Source of the DNA: Galbula dea
Lineage: Eukaryota > Chordata > Aves > Piciformes > Galbulidae
Direction: 5' to 3'
NCBI GenBank assembly: GCA_013399015.1
Contig: VWZX01002706.1
Location: forward strand, 1 to 64,000
Length of the DNA: 64,000 nt
Under the pieces are notes generated by a model, which was not told where the DNA came from, searched no databases, and was given only the letters and a program-made list of their open reading frames with translations. Shown here one piece after another: positions 23,301-36,212 of the stretch (the stretch's first letter is position 1; each line of letters starts with the position of its first letter). The translations under genes and the position numbers were made by a program.

Positions 23301-25852
23301 TTGTTTTAATCCATTTAGAGACAACTGTCCCTTGACAGATCATCACATATCCTTTTATAATTAAAGAATGCTTGCAAGTTAGCATCATAAACCATGCATG
23401 TCAGAGAGATGTGTTTTTCAAAGGAAAGTAACAGGTGTGGAGCATATTCTACATTTGAAAAACAGAAGTGTAAATAGAGACAAGTCATATCACTTGAGGC
23501 ACCCAAACAATGAGATGGGTGTTTATGAAGGAAAAAATGGCACAGATTACACAGACGACTGAGGTAGGTTGGACTTGGGTATCATTGGGTCAGGTAAGCT
23601 GCATGTTCATGATCAGATTTTCAGCCATAGAGAATCCATAGTAGAGAGAACAGTGAAAATTATTCTTTTCCCATTGATATCACATTGGGATAACAGAAGC
23701 AAGACTAAGTCAATTTTCAAAAGATTTGAAAGAATTATCATTGAAGACATCACACAGTCCAGATAATACATCCAGCACAAAACACCCTCCCATATTTTCT
23801 GAAAAAGAGAAGTTTCACACTCAAATATAATTACACACTATTGAAATTCACAGGTAAAAAGGGTCAGAGCCTAAGAAAGGTTTCAGCTTTCCAAAATGCA
23901 AGCTTTTCCATTTATCTAGACTTGGCCAGGAGCACAGGAAGCACCACAGCTCACGCATGACTGCAGAGCAACTGCCAAATCCCAAGGCTACTTCAGGTTC
24001 TGGGAAGGAAACCAAGAAGGCTTTAGAAACTTTTTGATCAAAAAACTTTTGGACCTGGGTCAAATGGCTATTCTTCAAGCTTGCTGTCTTTCTGGCAACC
24101 TCATTAAACTAGTGAATTCAGTGGACATTTGCATTTTGATCAGTGTCCCAAAGTGCTACAAACTGTACAGTCATGACAGCCTAAACAAGTTTTTAACCAG
24201 ACTGTTTGCAAACTGGTAACAGTCAAGAGCAGATCTGTGCTGCTGAATCCCATAGGAAATTGCAGTGCAGATAAAGCACCTCAGACTTCCAAAGAGAAGC
24301 TCCTCACATAGAAGCACAGGCTTCCCCTAGCTTGACAGCTTTGCTTTTGGTCTCCTTTGTATGACATAACTTTCTGTAGCTGAATCAGCAGCCGCTGAAG
24401 GCTTTCTCTAATAGAAACCCCAATGGGAAAACAAGAGACACACAGCATGATGACAATGACAAGACTGGTTTCCATCATGGTGAAAGGATTTATTTGACTT
24501 TACCTTCCAGTTCTCAAACACTCACTGGCACAAAACATGCCACAGGCACAGAATAACCATTAGCCATTACTACCTAGTATTTTTATAGCTGTGCACTGGC
24601 ATACTAGATGAAACTAAAGTACCCCCAGGATTCTTGTCTCCATTTTGCTACTGGTTTCTTATAGCATAATGATTAAGCCACCTTCAATTTTCTCATCTTG
24701 AATCATTCTATGTTTAATGCTTTTAAATTAAAGTAACAAGTACAAAAGAAATATCTCTGGCTATACAAACAGATATAAAATGAAGCAATGTGTAGGAAAA
24801 CAAACATGCAAAGTGATCAACGAAACTACCTCTGTCATATGATAAATTTGATGTGCTTTATGTAGGCAACAATGCTAAGTATTTCTTAATAAAAATATGC
24901 CACCCAAGATACTAAAAAAGATTTTGGCAATTAAAAGCTGATGCCTCTCAACCTCGGGTTAAATCACTTGGACAGGAGAGCTCTGAGTATTTCATACCAC
25001 ATAAAATCCTGCCCAGTTGCTGGATTAAGTTGCTGGTACACAGAGTCTCATTTTTTTTCAGTGAATGAAACAACATTTTCAGCCTGCCACACAGACCAGG
25101 CTTGTTCTAACTCAATGACTATAGCTGGCATATAAACAGAGCTGGCAAATTTTGAGAAGCAACTAATTATGCACCAAGAGAAGAGCAACTCTCCCAAGAA
25201 AATATTAATTCTTTCATATCTAAACTTATCTATTACCTCTCTTAAGAAATGTCTTGCAGAGCCTAGATTACTGACTCCATTACAAAGGGCCAGATCGTTG
25301 TTCTAGCACATGGAGGAAGACAGCTTATGACAACACATCCAAGTACCTCACGCTTCAACACTCTCACCTACTCCATTCTAAACTGGCTCAAGATTTGGCC
25401 AGGCATTTTTTCCCCTTTAGAGTAATGAGCAGCCAAACAGCAAATAAAGAACAGTAATCAAGCTGAAAATAGAGGATTAGGCATTTTTTGTAGCAGCACT
25501 GTTTATTTTGCAGATGCAGCTAAACCCTGCGAGGAGGTAGCACTGCAATGTACTAGACACCCTAGACACAAACACTAACCAACTTCTTTACAGTGGTGTT
25601 TGCTTTCAGACACCAAAGCAAAGATCTCCAGGGCAAGACTGTTCATTTGCTGGGTGAGAATGGGATTGGATTATTTGTTTAAGCATCTGTGAGTCAGCTT
25701 ATATCTTCTTTTCCCTTGACAGAATATAATTAAGGACCGATTTTCAAAAATGAATGTGTCCCAAACGATTCTCTATATCATCAGAAAAAGCATTCAGCTA
25801 TACCCATAAGTAATATTTGGAACAGATATCCATGTATTCTGGAGCATGGAGG

Positions 25853-25894
25853 AGTTGTAACAGCTGCATTGTTCTAATGCAGCTGTTCACAATT
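25853..25894. repeat. Inverted repeat able to form an 18-bp hairpin
   Basis: AACAGCTGCATT and its exact reverse complement AATGCAGCTGTT flank a 5-nt loop (GTTCT). Skipping one C (25888), six more pairs form outside, one of them a G-T wobble. The stem is too short for a standard microRNA precursor. It also contains two CAGCTG E-box cores, which bHLH factors can bind. Confidence 0.85.
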
Positions 25895-28287
25895 ACTGGC
25901 ATGTGTTGTGAGGCACTTCTGATTGCCTCGTGTTTAATCTATATATAAATGCATTATTTTGCTACTCAAAAGTTTGGCATTTAGCTGGTATCTGCAAGAC
26001 TTCAAAGCTGAAGTCTGCCTGTGATGCCCCAGTTAGCTATTTCAAAGTGTGCCAACAGAATTAAAATGTCACTAAAGGTCATGCCACTCTCTGAGGTATC
26101 TGTGTTATTTTAAGAAGCAAAGATAAACTGTGGCCAACTTCACATTGTTTCCTTAAAACTTTCACTCAATAACTACAGACACAGCTTAAAATAATGTGCA
26201 AGGTCAATGGCCCCACCAGTTACTGCTAGCTAAGGAGCCCTTTAACTTTCAAAATGGTACTGGATGGGTTGCATATGTCAAACCAGAAATGGGTAGAAAA
26301 GTTTCACCTGAGACTGTGAATGTCTAATCACCATTAGTCATACAGGAGAACCTACACACTCTTTCAAAGGTATTAACATGAAAATCTGTTACTTGAGAGC
26401 ACAGTTAGGGGGAACATTATTTTATAATGACTACATTGTGTGTCACTAACACACTTAACAGCTAATATAAGTAAGGATCATTTGGTTTTGTTAACATAAA
26501 AAAAAAAAACCACCAGTGATCTATAGATTTCAGTCATTAGTTTAAGATACTAATTCTGAAATTTATCTAGAACTTAAAAAAATCCTTAGCCCTAACAGCT
26601 TTTCACAAAAGTGGCTAGGAAGTGCAGGAAGCATTTTCACTTAGATATCCAATTCACTCTACAGTCCCACTGCCTGCCAAAATACCTTCTATTTAAGAAA
26701 TCAAATTGAATATTGATTTTTTTTCTGATTTTTTTTTATTACAGTTGTTTACCTGAGTTGTGCTGAAACTTGATTTCACCCTAACTTCCCCATAAGCCCA
26801 AGATACCTGGTCACAACAGTATGCCACCCTAGTCTAGCAACCCTGCCATGAACCAGAACTTCAGTCTGACCTTGCTCAATTTGTTCAAACTGCAGGCTTC
26901 AGCCAAGTGTAAGAGAAACAAACTCTAGACTTTCTTTATAATTAAGTTATTCAATTTTAAACCTTTGTAGGCACCTCCAAGAGATGCAATACAAAAATAT
27001 TAGTCTCAAGATACGCTTAACTATCATGTTAATGTGGTAGTCTCTTATGGGTTTACAAGACCTTGTGGAAAATGACTGACTTGTCAAGCTATCACCTTCC
27101 TTTCAAAACTTGAAACAGAGAAAACTGGCAACTCTTTTGGTCAAGGGACTGCAAGTTCACTATTGACAGCAGCCACACTTATAAATTTCAGTACTTGAGA
27201 GGCCCTGAATGGAAAATATTATATGTTTTTGTACTTGCAAAAACTGTTATACATTATACTTAGCTCCCTACGTGTATCTTCATGACTCCACGTGTCACAG
27301 CAACTGCTCATGTGGAGTGGCTTTGTATGTAAAGGAAAAATTGCCTGTTGGTAATCCAGAAAAGCATTAGTTATCTCTGAAGTCACTGTGCTCATTAAAA
27401 CTTCAGATTCCTAAACTCTGTAATATATTTTAAGAATGCATTCTACATTCCATTTTTCACTCAGAAGCTTAATAGCTAGAAAGGATAACGGTCAGTAAAC
27501 TAACTGTTGGGGTTGGTCACCACCCCTCCAAAAGATACTGAGTGTTGAAAGTCTCCTCTGCCAAAGCTTCCATTATTTTCATAATTCATTCCCCTTTGCC
27601 AAGATGTTCTCTCTTGTACAGCAGCAATCAGTCACAGCTTAAATGCAAGCAAAAAGCTAGGCCAGCAAAGCAAGCCCCCTAAAACTACTGCCTCTCTGAA
27701 AAGCTGGTGAAGTTTTCTTCCAAACACAAAGTAACATCAAGTACCAGCTTCAAAACTTTTTAGCCAGTTTATAAGTAGATGTCATTAAGTAAAATTCATT
27801 AATTCCAAGTTCAGTACTGGTTCAAACAGGCACAACTTCCCCACTGTAACTACACGAGTTCTGTTCTAAGCATCTAAAGCAAGTGAGCAAACTTGCTCTA
27901 ATTTTTAAGTGGGCAAATTACTACCCAACTATTGAAATATTGATAATATTGAAATATTTGCAATAACTTATTTTGCATCTGTATACATTTACTGCTGCTG
28001 CTTTTGTTCCTAAAGTCCTGTGGATCAGAAACACCTTTGCAGAAGACATGGTTGTTCAGCAATGAGCCAACACTAACATCTTTGCATGGAAGATGTGCCA
28101 CAGTTTTCACTGGGTTTTTTTTCCTTGTGTTTGTCTTTTCTTTTCCTTCTGCTAAGGGTACACTACTTTCCTGAAAAGCTTCCTCATTCTTATTGAAACA
28201 TAATAATCTGACAATTGTTTCCCTCCTGCTCTGTCCCCTCTGCTCCATCTTTATATCTGTATCTAGAGTCCCATTTCTCAGAGCTTG

Positions 28288-28880
28288 AGGGGGAATAATC
28301 CCATGCACCAGTACAGCTTAGGGGTTGACCTGCCAGAAAGCAGCTCCACAGAGGAGGCTCAGGGAGTCCTGGTGGATAAAAAGTTAACCATGAGCCAGCA
28401 ACATGCCTTGTGGCCAAGAAAGATAATGGTATCCTTGGCTGCATTAAGAAGACTGTGGCCAGCAGGTCAAGGGAGGTCCTCTTCCCCTTCTACTCTGCCC
28501 TAGTGAGGCCAGATCTGGAGTCTTGGGTCCAGTTCTGGGCTCCCCAGCTCAAGAGAGAGAGGGAACTACTGGAGACAAGTTCAAAAGGATGGGGCCAGAC
28601 TCTTTTCAGTGGTGCCCCGTGATAGGAGAAGGTGCAATGGGCACCAACTGCAACACAAGAGTTTCCTTCTGAACAGGAAGAAAAACTTCTTTCCTTTGAG
28701 GGTGACAGAGCACTGGAACAGGCTACCCAGAGAGGCTGTAGCATCTCCTTCTTGGGAGGTATTGAAAACCCACCTGGATGGGATACTGTGTAATCTGACC
28801 TAGGGGAAGCTGCTTTAGCAGGAGGGTTGGAGTAGATGATTTCCAGAGGTCTCTTCCAACCACTACCACTCTGTGATTCT
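28288..28880 (+). mobile_element. CR1 LINE, 5'-truncated, with internal deletion
   Basis: The strand reads like the 3' part of a CR1 element: CCAGTACAG..., GAGTCCTGGTGGA, ACCATGAGCCAGCAA, TGTGGCCAGCAGGTC, GTCCAGTTCTGGGCTCCCCA, then the region coding for NRKKNFFPLRVTEHWNRLPREA, and the 3' end CTCTGTGATTCT. CR1 is the main avian retrotransposon and inserts 5'-truncated. A stretch of perhaps 200 nt normally found between the GAGAGAG...CTACTGGAGA part and the GGCCAGACTCTTTTC part is absent; the join lies near 28590. No intact reverse transcriptase remains. Confidence 0.93.
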
Positions 28881-30433
28881 CTGAGCACCTGCAAGTACAG
28901 AGTGCCTTGTTTTCACCCCTCCCAGTAGCAATATAAGGATTCAGTTGCAACTGAGCTGAATTGCCAGATGAACCCTTGAGAATTCGTATCTCAAGCCTTA
29001 AATCACAAAGTTGACAAAGGCTCAGACCCAGTGCAGACCCTGCCAAAATCAGAAACAGTGCACAAGAATAGGTAAACAAAACTGACCATTTTTACCCTGA
29101 ACAACTCCCCATGCATTAGGTGAAGGTGGGGGGGATACAATGTGCACAAAGCTGGAGGAAGGCATAATTAAAACCAAAAAACAACCCCACCAATGTGAGA
29201 AAATACTTTCCATCTGTACACAGCACAAACACCTAGATGTTGTAAGCCTGTCTAGGACAAGACTCTTGTTGATAGATAGATGAAACAACACCAGTAAGAC
29301 CCCAATTTAATTATTAGTTACAAGTGTTTATGGTAATCAAACCCACATCTTTTGTGTAAGCACCTAGGTTTCCACCACACAGGGGTTACAAAGGCATGGC
29401 TTATTTCTCACTTCCCCTCCTCTGCTGAATCATCAGATACCAGTCACAACGAGTCTGGATACCAGACTAACAGGCTCACTGATCCAATACATTCCTCTGA
29501 GACAAAGCCATCCCTACAGCTTTTCAATTCTCTTCTTATTTTCCAGGCTTAGTGCTCAGACTAGAACATGTCCACTGAAACAAATGCTATTCAGTGTCAG
29601 CCCAAAACACATATCAGAAAATGTGAGCCAGTGGCAAGGATATTAAAAAAAAAATTAAAAAAAAATCAATATATACACAGCTCTTTGTTATTCAACTACC
29701 AGACAAAGCTGGATTTTACTTCTAACATTGAACTAACAATAGCATTAAAAGGTGAAACTCTTAGGTCTGTTTTACAGGGCAATGAAACACTGTGTTTGGC
29801 ACCAGATCACCCAAGAACACACCTTACGTCCCATTTTATTGTGTCAAAGGAAACTGCCCTTCAGGAAGTGAAACCTATGTGCATTCCAAAACCTAAATAT
29901 TGAACAGTTCAAAACAGATTTACCTCATCACCAACATGTAAAAATAAGTGCACAATAGTGCAACTTGCCTATGGGGCTCTTAACAACAAGGGAGGGAGAA
30001 CACAGACACTTTAGTTCACAGGAACTAGATAAATGTGAGTGGTGATAGTCATCCGTGACTTAATGGCCATCACAATACTTTATCTTTCTTACTACCTTCC
30101 ACTGAAGTCCTCAAAGGCTCAGCAGCTATCAAACAAGATCAGATTTGATTATGTGAAGGGCAGATAAAAGTTATCTGCATAAGAAAAAGAGAAAACTTAT
30201 AATTATAGCCTTGCAAACAGGGATGTCCCAACTCATTTCCCACCCAGCTGCTTATAAGGCTCTGCTGATTATAGTATCTGAGCTATCCTCCCAGGCAGCC
30301 TCTCAACTGATCAAGTCTTATTCCATCAAGGACTATGAGGGTAGGAATCCTGAAAATTTACCCTAAATTGAAATTACTTTCCACTTGTGAGAGGCAATTA
30401 CTCGATTATGACCTTATGCCTCACCCATGGCAT
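28881..30433 (-). other. PDLIM5: PDLIM5 large intron between two CR1 pieces
   Basis: This is non-coding sequence with short A runs (about 29,640-29,670). No exon or RNA gene is recognised. Confidence 0.7.
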
Positions 30434-30492
30434 AGGGATTGGAGCTAGATGATCTTCAAGGTCCCTTCTAACCCAGGCCATTCTATGAATCC
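30434..30492 (+). mobile_element. CR1 LINE 3' tail fragment
   Basis: GGAGCTAGATGATCTTCAAG, GTCCCTTCTAACCCAGGCCA and TTCTATGAATCCT match the last 60 or so bases of CR1 (family form: ...GATGATCTTTAAGGTCCCTTCCAACCC...ATTCTATGATTCT). It is either a very short 5'-truncated insertion or the surviving end of an older one. Confidence 0.85.
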
Positions 30493-30750
30493 TTATTTTC
30501 ATCCATTGAAATATCCTCCTCATCTGTCTTCTGGTTCAGCCCATCATGATACTGTATGTAGACTAAATCCCCAAAGCATAATGATAAATCTGCTGCAATT
30601 GCTGCTACCCAGGGGTGGTATCTTGCATTTCCCTGTGAGCAAATAAACCTAAACCTGAAAAATAAACAAAACAGCCTCACCAAATTAAATGTTTTATTCC
30701 AGGACTGTTCATTGCTTCATTTGTTTGTCTTTTTTTTTTTTTTTCCTTTT

Positions 30751-30751
30751 N
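30751..30751. other. Undetermined base (n)
   Basis: This is the only ambiguous base noticed. It sits just after a T run at 30730-30744 and CCTTTT, where sequencing commonly slips. It is probably an assembly or base-calling limit, not biology. Confidence 0.95.
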
Positions 30752-33700
30752 TGAAATTAGAGTTACTAAAGGTGTAGTTAGCCCTCACTCCCACCCATTT
30801 TCCTGGCAGATAGGTAGGTATGATCCTGCAAAAGCCACTGAAATCCATTTTTACCCAGCAACCTTCCATTTTGATCCCAAGCAAGTCTTTAGTTTGCCAG
30901 GTTCACCCAGCTGCAGCAGGTTTTGTGGTTCACCTAATTGCTAGCTGACATGCAGCAAAGTGCTGTGCAAAACAAAAGACTGGGAATTCCAGCTGGAAGC
31001 AACAGCTGTACCCTTCCATTTATTTAGTTCGTGGGCATGTTTTCCAATAGCATGGCTTAGCTAGCAAAACCTGTTCAGCTGCTAAATTAGGAAGAAAAGC
31101 TTTCTATTTTGCCTCCAATTAAAAAAAAGTGCATACTTTCACACCAAGATACCTTTGTATACAAAGCATGAACCAGCATCATTCACTGACTTTGAATCCT
31201 TTGGACAACATATTACCCAACACCATTTCAAAACCAGATAGAATAGGAGGACTTAAGATGACCCAGTTGCTTGCACTGCAAGTTAAAGCTTAAAATGCCA
31301 CACACACAATCCTTTCAGCTTTACACAAGCTCATGTGAACATGTAAGAGTGTGAGCCTGGAGGGTTTCAGGCCAGCTGTCACCCTGCACCTTAGGCACAA
31401 CCCAGCAGTTGCAGCCTCAGGTGGGAGGGCACTAGCCCATGCTTTGAGGAGAGAAGGAATTCTTCAGTAAGACACCACCAGCAGAGCCAAGAGAGAAGTG
31501 AAAACTGCCAGGCTCTAGACCAGCAGTGCCTCGCCTCCAAGTTCTGAAGCCAGCATTTGCAGAACTCACAAGAATTTGAAGAGCCTGTCCAGAGCTCACA
31601 GGATTTACCTCAAAGAGCTTAGAAAAAGGCTCTGAAAATCTACAGGTTACAAATGGCTTTCTCAGCAACCATCTGGTTACCCCACATCCCACAGCAGCAC
31701 TGATCCTGCAGGTCAGGTTACTTCCAGGCCCAAAGTCAGGCTTGGTAAAAGCCCTTGGTGATCTTCATGCCACAAGACACAGAACCTGCAATAATCTCCT
31801 CCTCAATGAGCTCTGTACCAAACATCTGCCAAGTGCAGTGGGCTGGGCAAGTCCCAGCTCTGCACAGCATTTCTCCTCAGCCCCTTTTAGCAGCTCTGTG
31901 CCATGCAGCAAAGCCCAAAGTGAGCAGGACAAGGGTCTGGGTCTGACAGGCCAGGCAGCTCCACACCAGATGCACATGCAGTCCTTTACACTCCATAATA
32001 AAAAGAGCTCCCAAAACCGGTGCCAGCAGCCTATACAAATATTCACATCCACCTGCTCTTCCAGGCTAAACACCACCACTCCTCCATTACAGTCCCATTG
32101 ATATGGCTCTCCTCTCCTTCCACTCCCTCAGCAAAAACTTCTGAGAACACTTGAGTGCTGCTGAAATAGAACTTGGGGATCACGAGAGGGACTACAGAAC
32201 AACTCACCAGATACTTTTAACCAATAAACTATGAGGGCTGTATTACTTTCTTCACCTTACTACTATTCTTGCCTGGTCATGCAGGCACTTTTCTGCAGTC
32301 CTTTTGTTTTTAATGGAGACTCTTCTATTGCCACATGTTCCTATTTCAGCATAGCTGGCTTTATAACCTGAATGTTTCTTTGGAAACACACAAGTCCATA
32401 AAGATAATATAAAAATAAAATAGTCAGGAATTTTAATAGATGGAGGAAGGCAGATCTGTACCTGCATCATGAAGCTGTTTAGAGTCATTCCCCAAACCTC
32501 TACTGCTTTAAGCTTACAGGTTATGGAAAACTTTGGCAACTGATTGTTTTTTCCTCAAAAAGCTTCACCAGAGAGCTTTATGGCTTCAAGTCACTGAAAT
32601 GCTGGCATTTGGCAGGGAGGAGACCATGACCATTTAGATCAGCAGCAGAATAGAAATAGGCTAAGCATTTTCTACTTAAACTTTCACAAAAGTCTGTGGG
32701 CAACAACAGAAAGTTCAACAGGAAGGTATGAAGTCTTCAGGGCTCTATGAGGCTCTACTGGATGAGCTACTTGGAATAACCATGAGCTCAAAGCTCAGTG
32801 ATATGGCTGAATAAGAGAAGTGAACCTCTACGTGGGGGCAGTGTTTCTCGGCCAGTTTGTTTTCAGGCATAATTTCTGTAAACAAGTATTAACAATTAAG
32901 GCTAACAATCTAGGATGGAGGAAGGAGTTGCCTAATGTTTTGACTAGCAACTAAGCTATAAATATAGTTTGTTTATATATTCCTAGCCATATGACCTCTA
33001 CTGAGTTTTGTAATTTTTCTGTGTCTCAACTCTCTCAATTAAAAAGGGATAATGGTGCTTATTTCCTTAGTCATCCAACACTTGGTTTTGACATCCCTGA
33101 AAAAAAGAGTTCTTTGTGTAAGAATTAATAAAACAGAAAAAATAATTCCAGAAAAAAAAAAAAAGAAAAGAAAACCATCTTTAACAAAAAATGAGTCAGA
33201 AGTTGTGATGCTTTCAAACCAATTTATTGCCTCTGTTCAACTGGCACAGGACAGTCAAGCTTCTTCTATGCTATAAAAGCAAATAACTGAAGAACAAAAC
33301 TGAAGTCAAAATGCCTATGTAAGGGAAATGATGATGACTAGTAAACCAAAGCTGGAGAAAAATAAGACTTCCGAATGCATTCTTATCATAGCTTTCTTAA
33401 AGCTCAGCCTTATATGGTTTATGGAAACAAAATATCCACCCCAAGGAACCCATGACTCATAAATCTGAAAGCATAAGTTTTAACCATCACCTAAAGCAAA
33501 GACTGTGTTGTTAATAGCTTGGAATCCTTTCTTTACTTGTATCATTCTGCTTGCTCCTTTTATTTTTATTACAATAGCCTCTCATGCCATTTGATTTAGT
33601 GGTTATTTTCTCATCTTTCCATGGAAGCAATTTAAACTTGTAAACTTTAGGACTTCAGATCCCCCTGAAATAACGTCTAAGGCTGGCTCCTGGGATCCAC

Positions 33701-34417
33701 AGTGTCACTCCTCACACTGCTGGTTTCTAACCTGCATTAGGGGAATATTTCAACACCCAAGGAACAAAGGACTCAAGTCTCTTAAAATCTGGTCTACACC
33801 AAGGTACCTCACTTCCCCAACTTCAAAATGGGAGCAAGAGCATCCATTTTGTCCATATAGTTTTCAAAACACACTTTCTTCACATAGCAAAATGCTCTCC
33901 TTCTCCTGGGTGTTTCCAAATCAGAGTGGGACTCTCAACACAATAAATGGTAATATCATTATATTGTTTTCTAATAAAAGCAAGACTGAGAACAATAAAA
34001 ATTGTAAGTAAAAAGCATACTGAGCTAGTCTTTCTGCAGAAAACCCTTTCTGAATTGGATAACTTGAAAAATGACCTTAGAAAACAGAAATAAAATGATC
34101 CATAACATTTTTTCCCTATTACCCCAGCTCAAATCATGAGAATTTCAGCTGTTCTTAAGCTAGAAGTCTAGACTTCATGTTTCCTGAAAGAAAAACCAAA
34201 AAGATCAGGGAGAACAGTATGATAAAGATTCATAGTGAGACAGGCAAATAAAGTAAGTGTCATGATTTTTAATACTTGAGTTTACCAACTGCAGTACTCA
34301 GCCTTAAGGCTCAACTGAATTTTGGCTCTGCTGTCAACATGGACATCAAAAATACCCAGTAGTCCCTAGGCTCACCTGTGACACTTGGGCAAACCTGCAT
34401 TTTTATAAGGTTTAGAG

Positions 34418-34540
34418 GAAAAAAAAAAACAAACCGACCAACACACCACCAAAAACCCCCACAAAACACAACCAAAAAAAACAAAACAAACCCCCAAAAC
34501 ACCTCCCCTAAACCAAAATATCCCCACAAGAAACACAACA
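34418..34540 (-). repeat. A/C-only low-complexity tract (G/U-rich in the pre-mRNA)
   Basis: About 120 bp are nearly all A and C on the plus strand. Transcribed from the gene's strand this is a long U/G-rich run with G3-5 tracts. It produces spurious Phe/Val/Gly/Cys-rich minus-strand ORFs. Confidence 0.85.
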
Positions 34541-35182
34541 GCACCTGGTGACCTATTGAACCTTAAGAGATTTCTAAAGCACCACAATATAGCAAGAGAG
34601 AGGCAAACAACCTTGATGATCTTCCTTTCACTGCCCAAGACAAGCCATCCAAATGCCTTTTGTCTGACATGACTAAATTCATAAGGAGAGTTGAAAGAAA
34701 TTCCTTCACGAAGCACACTGGAGCTGTGCAGATCTGTTTTATGAGATAGAGTTAATGAAGTTCTATATTATAAAAGCAAAGAAAAACAACTTCTCATGCT
34801 TTTCTGTATTATTTTTATCCTCTATTGCTCACTGACACTGTATCCAGAAGTTCCATGCGTATCATGATCTCACGGAACAGTAGAAATACACAATCCTCTC
34901 TCTTTCTCACCTCCACAGAATCCTTAAGGCATGAGTCTGGAGAAACAGTCCCCAACAATAATATTTAAAAAATAGGTGGTGGCTTTTAGCAGTTCAGCAA
35001 CTTACAGATTTATTTATGGAAGTCCATGCTAAGTTACAGAGAAAATAGATCCAAAAGTAAGCATCTGGTTTCCATCTGCCCTCATGGGAACTAGGAAAGG
35101 GCTTTAACTGAAAATAAAATATTGGGGTGCAAAAGAGCAAGATTCTCAGGAAGGGAGGTAGACATACAAAGAAATTCCCTAT

Positions 35183-35237
35183 GGAAAAAACAAAACAAAA
35201 CAAAAAAACCCAAAATCCCCCAAAAACCAAAACCAAA
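35183..35237 (-). repeat. A-rich tract with C interruptions
   Basis: AAAACAAAACAAAACAAAAA-type sequence is followed by CCCCAAAAACC units. It is simple sequence of the same kind as the tract at 34.4 kb. Confidence 0.85.
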
Positions 35238-36197
35238 CTATCAAGAAACTACAACTGCAGGTTCCAAAATTAAACAGAAAAAAAAACTCCCTATTTTTGA
35301 GCCATATCTAATATGAAAAATGAGCAAATAACATGCCAGAATGAGATCTTTATTTCACAATTTTTAAAAAAAATGTAACTTTCATTCTAAAGAGCATGAC
35401 TGACTTACAGAATTAAATAATACTAAAAACATATACCTGAAAATACTTGCCAACACATGGAAATGTTAGGCATCTACTACTGTACATGCCTGGCAAGCAC
35501 AATTTCATCAATTTGTGTTTAAGTAATCTCCAAGTAAAGTAGACTTGCAATAGCAATAGCTGCAATTCAAGTTCCTTCCAGGGGTAGAGAACATCTCCAT
35601 ACTTTAAAAAAACCAAGTTATGATATTGTCTCACACAGGAAAAAAAAAAAAGCAAGGAGCTTTTATTCTCTTCTCAAATATTTTGCTCACATTTATTTAC
35701 AAGTTCCAAAATATCTAAATTGGTTTTCCACAAGAGATACCTGCATAACTGCCTCCATAAACATATAAATATACTGCTTTAAACCTCTAAGTAAAGTTTT
35801 TGAAGGCACTGCTTTAAATATCCCTTCAAACTTCACAGGCAAGCTACTTCTTGGCCCTTATTTTGTTTCTCTCAATTTTATTTTTTTTCCACGTTGCACA
35901 CAAAGTACAGAGGAAGTCAAGTGAAAACCTAACTAGCAGCACAAAAGCATATCAAGTTAAAACATCCATAATAAGGAAGCTGATCATAAAGGATTTCCTC
36001 TCTCCTCTTTGCCATGTAGGCTTCATGAAGTTTCCTTCTTAGCTTTTAAGAGACAAGCTGTGGCTATGCCCCAGCCACCGTGCAAACATGGATGCTGAAG
36101 TCCATCAACGTTAGATGGGACCAGACTCAGGTTCAGAGTTACTAATCCCTAGGTTGTACCACTGCTTTTTACCAACTATTATTTCCATCTTTGTAAA

Positions 36198-36212
36198 ACA
36201 CACACACACACA
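36198..36212. repeat. (CA)n microsatellite, about 7 units
   Basis: This is an uninterrupted AC run, 15 bp long. Confidence 0.9.

Larger units (their letters stand above)
14038..28287 (-). other. PDLIM5: PDLIM5 large intron, downstream part
   Basis: This is the 3' portion of the 25.1-kb intron between the PDZ exon and the 43-nt exon. I recognised no exon and no interspersed repeat in over 14 kb. It contains small local duplications (14.3, 15.95 and 20.3 kb), a pyrimidine block next to a purine block (15.29-15.57 kb) and a strong hairpin (25.85 kb). The many open frames of 60-136 codons have no recognisable product. Confidence 0.7.

Noticed and set aside
25853..25894. Hairpin considered as a microRNA precursor
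   Set aside because: The stem of about 18 bp and the loop of 5 nt are too short for a standard precursor; kept only as an inverted repeat.
27898..28308. 137-codon minus-strand open frame ending in VVICPLKN
   Set aside because: On the gene's strand, but no acceptor with matching phase was evident and the residues resemble no PDLIM5 or other protein I know. I treat it as a chance frame.
28490..28894. 135-codon minus-strand open frame
   Set aside because: It is antisense of the CR1 copy at 28288-28880.
34311..34716. Two Phe/Val/Gly/Cys-rich minus-strand frames that look like membrane proteins
   Set aside because: They are produced by the A/C-only tract at 34418-34540; the hydrophobicity is a composition artefact.
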